The translations under genes were made by a program, and so were the position numbers. From Polynucleobacter sp. Adler-ghost (GTDB lineage Bacteria > Pseudomonadota > Gammaproteobacteria > Burkholderiales > Burkholderiaceae): a DNA stretch of 64,000 nt. Location of the stretch: NCBI RefSeq assembly GCF_018688495.1, contig NZ_CP061320.1:654586-718585 (forward strand), read 5' to 3'. Below the pieces are notes generated by a model, which was not told the origin of the DNA, did not search any database, and worked only from the letters and a program-made list of their open reading frames with translations. Positions within the stretch are counted from its first letter, which is position 1; every line of letters starts with the position of its first letter. Shown here one piece after another: positions 56,837 through 62,419 of the stretch.

Positions 56837-56850
56837 TTGATTTAGATCAA
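56837..56850. promoter_or_regulatory. Consensus FNR-type box
   Basis: TTGAT-TTAG-ATCAA is a perfect match to the FNR/DNR consensus TTGAT-N4-ATCAA, with one extra paired base on each side. It is 99 bases upstream of the first YeeE/YedE start. The Crp/Fnr protein encoded at 52.5 kb has the E..SR recognition residues for such half-sites. Confidence 0.7.
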
Positions 56851-56897
56851 AATCTAGTTGGTTATTTCTAGATTTACTTGACTTTGACTGCATATTC

Positions 56898-56923
56898 AAT
56901 AATATATATAAATATATATTATT
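56898..56923. promoter_or_regulatory. Perfect AT palindrome before the YeeE/YedE genes
   Basis: AATAATATATAT at 56898-56909, spacer AA, ATATATATTATT at 56912-56923: twelve perfect pairs of only A and T. It lies 25 bases before the start of the transporter gene, overlapping the likely promoter. It could be the operator of the ArsR-type repressor at the end of the operon. Confidence 0.5.
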
Positions 56924-56948
56924 AATTAATTAAATAAGGTCAAGCAAG

Positions 56949-57476
56949 ATGACTAAAAAAGTAGAGCAGGTTAAACCGGCGCCGTATATGAAGCCACTTG
57001 TAGCGGGAATTCTTCTCGGAATGGTTCTTTTGGCAACTTTTGTTGTCACTGGCCATGGGCTTGGTGCTACAGGATTTACTACTCGCTTAACAGCTTGGGT
57101 TGGAATGTACGTTGCACCTGTAGCAACCAATGCAAATGACTACCTAGGTGGGATGGTTGAGGAGGGCAAGCCATTAAATGCATGGATTACTTGGCAAGTG
57201 ATTGGCGTAGCTCTTGGAGCGCTTACTTCTGCATTTTTTGCGCACAGAATTCAATTCAAGATGGACGGTGCAAAGTTTTTAGGTGGATCTAAGCGTCCAT
57301 GGACAGCCCTTTGTGGAGGCGTGCTTGCAGGTTTTGGTGCAAGGATTGCGGCTGGCTGTACTAGCGGCCTTGGTTTGTCCGGTGCAGCAGTACTCAGCCT
57401 GGCCGGTTTTACCTTCCTGGGAACATTTTTTGCCGTAGGTTTGTTAGCAAGCCGTTTCTTGAAAGAGGAGAAATAA
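56949..57476 (+). CDS. YeeE/YedE sulfur transporter, PmpA-like
   Basis: A 175-residue membrane protein with about four helices. The family motif GARIAAGCTSGLGLSGAAVLS (about residues 135-155) includes the conserved Cys of this sulfur-transport superfamily (thiosulfate transporter TsuA is a member). Paired short YeeE/YedE proteins occur in bigR-type operons. It starts 244 bases after blh, behind an FNR box and an AT palindrome. The second half follows after one base. Confidence 0.87.
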   Translation: MTKKVEQVKPAPYMKPLVAGILLGMVLLATFVVTGHGLGATGFTTRLTAWVGMYVAPVATNANDYLGGMVEEGKPLNAWITWQVIGVALGALTSAFFAHRIQFKMDGAKFLGGSKRPWTALCGGVLAGFGARIAAGCTSGLGLSGAAVLSLAGFTFLGTFFAVGLLASRFLKEEK

Positions 57477-57477
57477 G

Positions 57478-58044
57478 ATGAGTGAGATTCTTTCAGGTCT
57501 TCTACTGGGATCCGCCTTTGGCTTTGTATTGGAACGCGCAGGGTTTGGTAACCCAAATAAGTTAACTGGCCAGTTTCGTTTAACAGATTGGTCTGTATTT
57601 AAAGTGATGTTCACGGCTATTGTGTTCGCCGCCGTAGGCCTCTTAATTTTGGAGCAGACAGGTCTTGTGGATGCGGGTAGCTTATTTGTACCACCTGCAT
57701 TTTTAGGCGCTGCTGCATTAGGCGGCGCCTTAGTTGGCGCAGGCTTTGCAATCGGTGGTTATTGTCCGGGCACCTCAGTAGTGGGTTTGATGTCTGGACG
57801 CATTGATGCAGCCATATTTTTGCTTGGCTTATTGTTAGGGACCGTATTGTTTGCTGGCATCTATCCAAGTATCGAGTTCTTGACGACTTTGGGTGAGTAT
57901 GTAAAAGCAGATTCATTGCCTGACGCATTCCACATATCGGGTATATCAATCGATGTTGGCTTGATTATTGCGGCCGTCGGAGTATTTATCTTGGGCTCTT
58001 GGATGGAGAAGAAGTCCAAAGGCCCGGTTAGTTCCCAGGTTTAA
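57478..58044 (+). CDS. YeeE/YedE sulfur transporter, PmpB-like
   Basis: A 188-residue membrane protein and partner of the preceding gene. It has GFVLERAGFGNPNKLTGQF (about residues 14-32) and GGYCPGTSVVGLMSGRIDA (about 96-114), with the conserved Cys. Together the two make the equivalent of one full-length YeeE/YedE transporter. It should move thiosulfate or another sulfur species across the inner membrane. The start is one base after the upstream stop. Confidence 0.87.
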   Translation: MSEILSGLLLGSAFGFVLERAGFGNPNKLTGQFRLTDWSVFKVMFTAIVFAAVGLLILEQTGLVDAGSLFVPPAFLGAAALGGALVGAGFAIGGYCPGTSVVGLMSGRIDAAIFLLGLLLGTVLFAGIYPSIEFLTTLGEYVKADSLPDAFHISGISIDVGLIIAAVGVFILGSWMEKKSKGPVSSQV

Positions 58045-58062
58045 TCAATTAAAAGGAAAGTT

Positions 58063-58296
58063 ATGTCTAAGAAATCAACAGTAGCTGCGTTGGCAATGGC
58101 TTTAGCTGGTTTGGTGGCTGCGCCATTGGCACATTCAGCAGATGCCCCTGCTAATCCATCAGGCGCAGAGCAGAAGAACCCCTGCGGTCCTAAAAAAGAG
58201 TCGGCAAATCCATGCGGCCCTGCAAAGAAAAAAGCAGCTAACCCATGTGGTCCTGCAAATCCTTGCGGCCCTAAAAAGCGTAAAGCTGCAGAGTAA
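58063..58296 (+). CDS. Secreted NPCGP-repeat Cys peptide, unknown
   Basis: A 77-residue product. Residues 1-25 form a Sec signal peptide (ALAGLVAAPLAHSA). The mature chain of about 50 residues has no hydrophobic core and carries four copies of NPCGP, with Cys at 41, 51, 62 and 68, separated by Lys/Ala-rich spacers; the last two copies are adjacent. All its cysteines are in repeats. AAGGAAAG precedes the ATG and it lies 18 bases after pmpB, so it is a deliberate operon member. Metal binding, sulfur or persulfide binding, or precursor processing are possible; none is shown. Confidence 0.75.
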   Translation: MSKKSTVAALAMALAGLVAAPLAHSADAPANPSGAEQKNPCGPKKESANPCGPAKKKAANPCGPANPCGPKKRKAAE

Positions 58297-58308
58297 TTAA
58301 ATATATAT

Positions 58309-58935
58309 ATGCTTACTCAATCTAATCTCTGGTTGGCCGCACAAGCGCTAGCAAATATTCAGATGCGATATGCCGAAACCGGGCGCACCTTGAATGAAGC
58401 TGCTTTATGTGGCGCCAAGGATTTTATTGAGTGGCAGCACTATCCAAGTAATGATCTTGTGGATGAGCATAGTGGTTATGAGTTCTACTACCATGCGCAT
58501 TCTGCAAATGAAATGCCTAATGGTGAGCATGGCCATTTTCATGTAATTAAACGTGATGCAAATATCTTTCATCATCTTATTGGCATTTCTTTAGACCAGA
58601 AGGGTTTGCCAGTTCGCTTATTTACCACTAACCAGTGGGTTACCGGCGAAGAGATGGCTAATTCGGACATTGTCATCAAACTCACTAAAGAGTTTCAAGT
58701 GACCACAAAAGGTCGTATGGCTCCAGTAAGCAATTGGATTAGCGCTTTAATTCAATTATTTGCTGTAGAGATTGAGGGTTTGCTTTTAGAGCGAGATCAT
58801 AAGATTACTCGACTAGTGGAAGAGCAGGGCAATCGTGAGCTGGTATTGAACTCAAAAAAGCATCATGTTTTAACAGAATGCAAGATTGATTTGATGGGTC
58901 GTCTTTCAGACAATTTGTTAGTTGTAAATTCATAA
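58309..58935 (+). CDS. His-rich protein, possibly DUF6969, unknown
   Basis: The 208-residue protein has no signal peptide. A His cluster spans about residues 54-78: H54, H62, H64, and H74-G-H76-F-H78 in NGEHGHFHVIKRD. This could bind a metal. The rest is mixed helix and strand, with LFTTNQWVTGEEM near residue 104 and a helical C-terminal third. I recall a domain of unknown function (DUF6969) with the GEHGHFH motif, but cannot confirm it. It lies between the NPCGP gene (12-base gap) and the rhodanese gene (10-base gap), so it belongs to the sulfur operon. Confidence 0.7.
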   Translation: MLTQSNLWLAAQALANIQMRYAETGRTLNEAALCGAKDFIEWQHYPSNDLVDEHSGYEFYYHAHSANEMPNGEHGHFHVIKRDANIFHHLIGISLDQKGLPVRLFTTNQWVTGEEMANSDIVIKLTKEFQVTTKGRMAPVSNWISALIQLFAVEIEGLLLERDHKITRLVEEQGNRELVLNSKKHHVLTECKIDLMGRLSDNLLVVNS

Positions 58936-58945
58936 GGGAGTAGAG

Positions 58946-59923
58946 ATGAAAAAAATTCAATGGCTTTTAGCATTTGCCCTAACCGGCTTGGTGAGCCTAG
59001 TTCAGGCAATTACCTTGCCTGGTCCAGTAGTCAGTGCCGATTGGTTGTCCAATAATCTATCTGATGTTCAGGTAATTGAAGTAAGAACGGATTTAGCAAG
59101 CTACATCAGAAACCCTGAATTTGATACCGACAAAAAGACTGGTAAGAAATTCCTAGTAGAGGTTGGTGGCCATATTGCTAATTCCACTCTCCTAGATTTT
59201 AAGAAGGTACGTGTAGAGCGTCTGGTAGATGGAAAAAAGATTAAGTTTCTGATTCCAGAAAAAGCAGATTTTGATAAGTTGGTTCAATCTTTAGGCATCA
59301 ACTCTGATAAGCCGATTGTGCTCGTGCCTATTGGACAGGATATGTCCGATATCGACGAGGCATTAAGAACTTATTGGTCATTCAAGGTGTATGGCGAAGA
59401 TCAAGTAGCTGTATTAGATGGCGGAATTGCTGGTTGGCTTGGTGAGGGACGTGAATACGTAACTACCAATACTCAAAAGGCAACTGGTAATTGGTCTGCG
59501 AAAGCATATCGCAAAGAATTAATCGCTAGTTCAGATGATGTAGCTGCTGCATCTAAAGCAGGTAAGCCGCAATTATTGGATGCGCGTCAGCCTGCTCAAT
59601 ACTTAGGCCTTGCAAAACGTCCGGATGTGCTGACCTTTGGTCATATTGCGGGCTCGAAAGAGTTAGCGCCTGAATTATTAGCAAAGCCAAGCAATGGCGC
59701 ATTGTATTTCTGGCAAAAGAATACCTACGATGCATTGATGGCGGCCAATGGTTTAAGTGTTAAAGGACCAACAATTGCCTATTGCAATACTGGCCACTTA
59801 GCGGCTGGTGGTTGGTTTGTTATGTCAGAGCTAGTAGGCAATAAATCTACTAAGTTATACGATGGCTCTTTATACCTTTGGACTTTAGAAGGTCGTCCAT
59901 TGGTTGGTGTGCCGCTGAATTAA
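58946..59923 (+). CDS. Exported tandem-rhodanese sulfurtransferase
   Basis: The 325-residue protein has a Sec signal (about residues 1-21) and two rhodanese domains. The C-terminal one holds the catalytic Cys280 in AYCNTGHLA. The N-terminal one has no Cys at the equivalent loop (VPIGQDMSD), so it is inactive, as in typical TST-type enzymes. It should transfer sulfane sulfur in the periplasm between thiosulfate or persulfides and an acceptor. GGGAG precedes the start. The repressor gene follows after 13 bases. Confidence 0.9.
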   Translation: MKKIQWLLAFALTGLVSLVQAITLPGPVVSADWLSNNLSDVQVIEVRTDLASYIRNPEFDTDKKTGKKFLVEVGGHIANSTLLDFKKVRVERLVDGKKIKFLIPEKADFDKLVQSLGINSDKPIVLVPIGQDMSDIDEALRTYWSFKVYGEDQVAVLDGGIAGWLGEGREYVTTNTQKATGNWSAKAYRKELIASSDDVAAASKAGKPQLLDARQPAQYLGLAKRPDVLTFGHIAGSKELAPELLAKPSNGALYFWQKNTYDALMAANGLSVKGPTIAYCNTGHLAAGGWFVMSELVGNKSTKLYDGSLYLWTLEGRPLVGVPLN

Positions 59924-59936
59924 GAGAAGGTCCGCT

Positions 59937-60254
59937 ATGCCCGTTATTAAAACCAATATTAATCTAAAGAAGATGCAGTCATCGGCAGATGATGCTTGTC
60001 GCTTGATGAAAGTACTCTCAAATAGAGATCGAATGATGTTGTTGTGTCAAATAAGTCAGGGTGAAATGTGCGTTAGTGAGCTTGAGGAATGTTTAGACAT
60101 TCATCAGCCTACCTTATCCCAGCAACTCACCGTCCTTAGAAATGAAGAGCTAGTCAATACCAGGAGAGAGGGCAAACAAATTTACTATTCGCTTTCCAGT
60201 CGAGTGGCCCTGGAAGTGATGAATGTGCTTTATCAAAATTACTGTAGTAAATAA
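59937..60254 (+). CDS. bigR: BigR/SqrR-like ArsR-family repressor
   Basis: The 105-residue winged-helix protein has an HTH at about residues 46-70 (VSELEECLDIHQPTLSQQLTVL). C37 in LLCQ and C103 in NYC align with the two redox cysteines of BigR/SqrR that form a tetrasulfide on persulfide exposure. Extra cysteines are C21, C45 and C52. There is no arsenic-type CxC. It should repress the sulfide genes until persulfides accumulate. It lies inside the run from 56.9 kb, so it is probably autoregulated. Confidence 0.87.
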   Translation: MPVIKTNINLKKMQSSADDACRLMKVLSNRDRMMLLCQISQGEMCVSELEECLDIHQPTLSQQLTVLRNEELVNTRREGKQIYYSLSSRVALEVMNVLYQNYCSK

Positions 60255-60271
60255 CCAAAAGGAGTCTTAAT

Positions 60272-60463
60272 ATGAAATGCAATGTCGGAGGTGTAGATCG
60301 AGTATTACGTATAGCGGTAGGCTTGGTATTGATTGGTCTAGCTGCATCTGGAACCGTGGGTGTATGGGGTTGGATTGGTATTGTGCCCCTAGTAACTGGT
60401 TTATTTAAATTTTGCCCAGCTTACACGTTACTTGGAGTCAATACCGGGAAAAATTGTAGTTAA
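60272..60463 (+). CDS. DUF2892 small membrane protein
   Basis: The 63-residue protein has two hydrophobic helices (about residues 12-28 and 30-46) and FCPAYTLLGVNTG after them, which match the YgaP-type inner-membrane domain DUF2892. This domain is often fused or linked to rhodanese domains. Conserved Cys lie at residue 3, in KFCP and at the C-terminal NCS. It is the last gene of the sulfur run; AAAGGAG precedes its start. Confidence 0.85.
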   Translation: MKCNVGGVDRVLRIAVGLVLIGLAASGTVGVWGWIGIVPLVTGLFKFCPAYTLLGVNTGKNCS

Positions 60464-60869
60464 TATAAAGTCTTTTAGCTTTAATAAGATGTAGAAAATC
60501 GTGTGCAATATTCTTATATACAAATATACGTATATATGCATATTTACCTTGCCTTATTCATAGCTTGAGCAGAATAGAAAAGCCAGCCCTTTGGGGGTTG
60601 GTTTTTTTTTGCGTCAGGTATCTGGGTTTATTGCGGAGGAATGCTCCGCCTAGCGTGACCAATCTTCTTGGCTCTCACAGCTATCTCCCAATTGTTACCA
60701 AAATAATTACCAACAGCTAATCTAGGCATCCTTAGCCATAAATTGAAATTAGATAGGGCGACAGGGTGACCCCGCCTTGTTTAAATATCGATCCCCCATT
60801 TTTCTAGGTTGGCCTTACCACCCATACCGAGCCCCTAAGAAGGCAAGTTCGGATAATTTTTTCTAAAAA
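60464..60869. other. Boundary region with repeats and att-like motif
   Basis: No gene is seen in this 406-base region. In order it contains an 8-base periodic AT tract (60517-60540: TATACAAA, TATACGTA, TATATGCA), the operon terminator (60581-60610), a small hairpin GCGGAG-GAATG-CTCCGC (60633-60649) and TTGTTACCAAAAT at 60692-60704 with TTACCAA at 60707-60713. The last repeats the motif found beside tRNA-Ser at 45310. Gene orientation and type change here, from sulfur genes to mobile-element genes. Confidence 0.5.
60581..60610 (+). terminator. Rho-independent terminator of the sulfur operon
   Basis: AGCCAGCCC pairs with GGGTTGG(T/C-like G-T pairs) around TTTGG and is followed by a run of at least nine T. 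It lies 118 bases after the DUF2892 stop. Confidence 0.75.
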
Positions 60870-61145
60870 TTAGTCAAATACGCCTAGTTGTTCGCAGATT
60901 CGCTCAGTGGATTCTTTGGATAAAAACGCTTGAGGATTCTTTGCCTGCAACTCATTGCCAAGGGATTGGGCTTGATTGATCATCCATTGAACGTGCCTAG
61001 AAATTTGAATGCGGTAAGCAGAGGGAATGTTAATTATTGAGATTGTTAGCCTCAAACGATTGGCTGCCAGATGCAGCGAGTAAGCTAATTCTGCAATTTC
61101 AGAATTTGTGGTCAATTTGTTCCGTTTTTTGGTGCGTTTTTGCAT
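60870..61145 (-). CDS. Small basic helical protein, unknown
   Basis: A 91-residue product with a highly basic N terminus (MQKRTKKRNKL) and amphipathic helices with regular Leu/Ile/Ala spacing (about residues 15-65). It resembles small plasmid- or element-encoded proteins, such as mobilisation or relaxosome accessory proteins, only in general character. The start is an ATG with a poor purine tract upstream. It is separated from the other minus-strand genes by a terminator-like hairpin. Confidence 0.5.
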   Translation of the reverse strand: MQKRTKKRNKLTTNSEIAELAYSLHLAANRLRLTISIINIPSAYRIQISRHVQWMINQAQSLGNELQAKNPQAFLSKESTERICEQLGVFD

Positions 61146-61217
61146 GATTTTTCTAACTTTCTATGTGTTTTTTTGTCATTTTTTGACAGTAATTTTTCTA
61201 CCAATTTTTTATTTTTG

Positions 61218-61273
61218 AAAAACACACAGCTAACCCAATCAACTTTTAAGAACATTGTTGAGTTAGCTGTGTG
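61218..61273 (-). terminator. Long hairpin terminator of the mobile-element genes
   Basis: CACACAGCTAAC at 61223-61234 pairs perfectly with GTTAGCTGTGTG at 61262-61273, and inside it TCAAC (61239-61243) pairs with GTTGA (61257-61261). Read on the minus strand, the stem is followed by TTTTTC. It lies downstream of the minus-strand genes ending at 61355 and upstream of the 60.9-kb gene. Confidence 0.7.
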
Positions 61274-61346
61274 CCTAGTTGTAAGCATTTGCGACAAGGG
61301 GCTGAAAATGGGGTTAAAAGTCCAGTCCACCCTCTCACGCGCGCGT

Positions 61347-61390
61347 ATAAGAGATCACTGAAGCGTTTTTGGGAGCAGCAGATCTCTTAT
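61347..61390. repeat. 10-bp perfect inverted repeat at gene end
   Basis: ATAAGAGATC (61347-61356) and GATCTCTTAT (61381-61390) are separated by 24 bases. The second arm lies inside the last codons of the 61.4-kb gene and the first overlaps its stop. It could be a protein-binding site or a 3'-end mRNA structure. Confidence 0.5.
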
Positions 61391-61732
61391 GTTTTCTTTC
61401 CGAATATATCTTCCATGAATGGAAGATAGGTCGCTCAGTGGGCGATTAATCATTCGAAGAAACTCAGGGGTAGAGAAGTCCTCAAATTCCCAGCGATGGC
61501 TTATCAGATCTTCCAGGCCCTCAAAAACAATCGCTTCAAGAGTGTCAAACAAGATCTGTTGAATTGCTTGTTCATTATCGTCATAGCTAACCTTTGAATA
61601 CTGTTGTGCCAATTCAAGTGCGGTTTGAAAGCACCTATGAATATCGTCGTGCTCCGTACCGTATTCCATCAAAGCATCGATAATCTCGAAGTAATGATCA
61701 TCTGTTCCAAAAATATTTAAATATGCGTCCAT
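61355..61732 (-). CDS. Acidic protein of unknown function
   Basis: A 125-residue, acidic, mainly helical product with no signal peptide. Motifs are few: a DALMEYGTEHDD segment near residue 20 and FEGLEDLISHRWEFEDF near 70. AAGGAA precedes the ATG. It lies 9 bases after the 61.7-kb gene and is probably co-transcribed with it. The family is not recognised; a mobile-element accessory protein is likely from context. Confidence 0.6.
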   Translation of the reverse strand: MDAYLNIFGTDDHYFEIIDALMEYGTEHDDIHRCFQTALELAQQYSKVSYDDNEQAIQQILFDTLEAIVFEGLEDLISHRWEFEDFSTPEFLRMINRPLSDLSSIHGRYIRKENIRDLLLPKTLQ

Positions 61733-61741
61733 GTTATTTCC

Positions 61742-62137
61742 TTAATTTATTTTGTAGATTTCAGTTGTATGGGTGAGATTTAGAATTTGCTCCATAGTTA
61801 CAAACTGACTGATATCTGATTCAGTGTGTTTACCCATCCGGATGGGGCATTCCAGATTAGTCGACAGAAAGCGGGTGATCTCCAGTAGTTTGAGGACATC
61901 TTTTTTGTCAATTTTTCTATAAACCCGTTTAAGCCAAATTCGTCCCCGTCCATCTACATCCTGGAAGGGGAATGTGACCCGGATAATGTTCTCCTTTAAG
62001 GATGTTTGGACTAGGATTTCTCGTTCTACTGGGCCCGTTTCCCGAAGCCAGCGAAACTCAAACGCCTCGTCCATGCCATTGGTAGTGGCGTCTAGGAGTG
62101 TGGAGAGTTGATCAAATGAAACTGTATTTTTAGACAT
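61742..62137 (-). CDS. Unknown protein of the mobile element
   Basis: A 131-residue product without signal peptide. The central part (about residues 45-75) is beta-rich and carries VTFPFQDVDGRGRIWLKRVYRK; the C-terminal part is helical. AGGAAA is positioned before the ATG. It lies downstream of the iteron-like region and upstream of the 61.4-kb gene. The family is not recognised. Confidence 0.6.
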   Translation of the reverse strand: MSKNTVSFDQLSTLLDATTNGMDEAFEFRWLRETGPVEREILVQTSLKENIIRVTFPFQDVDGRGRIWLKRVYRKIDKKDVLKLLEITRFLSTNLECPIRMGKHTESDISQFVTMEQILNLTHTTEIYKIN

Positions 62138-62164
62138 TACATTTTTCCTATGGGGGAATTAGTT

Positions 62165-62419
62165 GGAATCACTGGCATCGGTTTGATTTGTTCGATTGCC
62201 AGCAACCCACTTTTGGTTAATAAAAATTACAAAAAAATGAGGCTGATTCCTTGATTCCTGATTCCCAGCTCTGTATTAATCTTTGGAATCACATTTTTAG
62301 ATATTCAGAACTGGGTCAGAGTCAGTAGAGGGAGCTCTTTTTAGCTCCCATCTACCACTGACATCTTCATGACCTTATAAGAGAGCGTCACAAAGAATCA
62401 CTGGGAATCAGCGGAATCA
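62165..62419. repeat. Iteron-like GGAATCA/TGATTCC cluster
   Basis: Seven exact copies of the heptamer GGAATCA occur in 255 bases: direct at 62165, 62285, 62404 and 62413, and inverted as TGATTCC at 62244, 62252 and 62259. A near copy (AGAATCA) lies at 62394. The three inverted copies are packed at 7-8-base intervals. The cluster lies directly downstream of the primase-helicase gene, and the last copy abuts its stop codon. This is the layout of a replication origin or a replication-protein operator. Confidence 0.6.
62321..62362. repeat. Long hairpin inside the iteron-like region
   Basis: GTCAGTAGAGGGAGCT pairs with AGCTCCC-A-TCT-ACC-ACTGAC through the outer GTCAGT/ACTGAC and the inner GGGAGCT/AGCTCCC, with small bulges, around a CTTTTT loop. 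There is no T run after it on either strand, so it is probably not an ordinary terminator. It may be a single-strand origin or primase recognition structure. Confidence 0.5.

Noticed and set aside
58170..58275. Repeats near 58.2 kb as a possible CRISPR or tandem DNA repeat
   Set aside because: The repeat is at protein level (NPCGP) with irregular spacing and varied codons; no CRISPR array or cas gene is present in the window.
60640..60665. Possible copy of the tRNA-Ser 3' end at the right side of the sulfur block
   Set aside because: Only short, scattered matches (GAAT...CCGCC...CCA) are seen; not enough for an attR duplicate.
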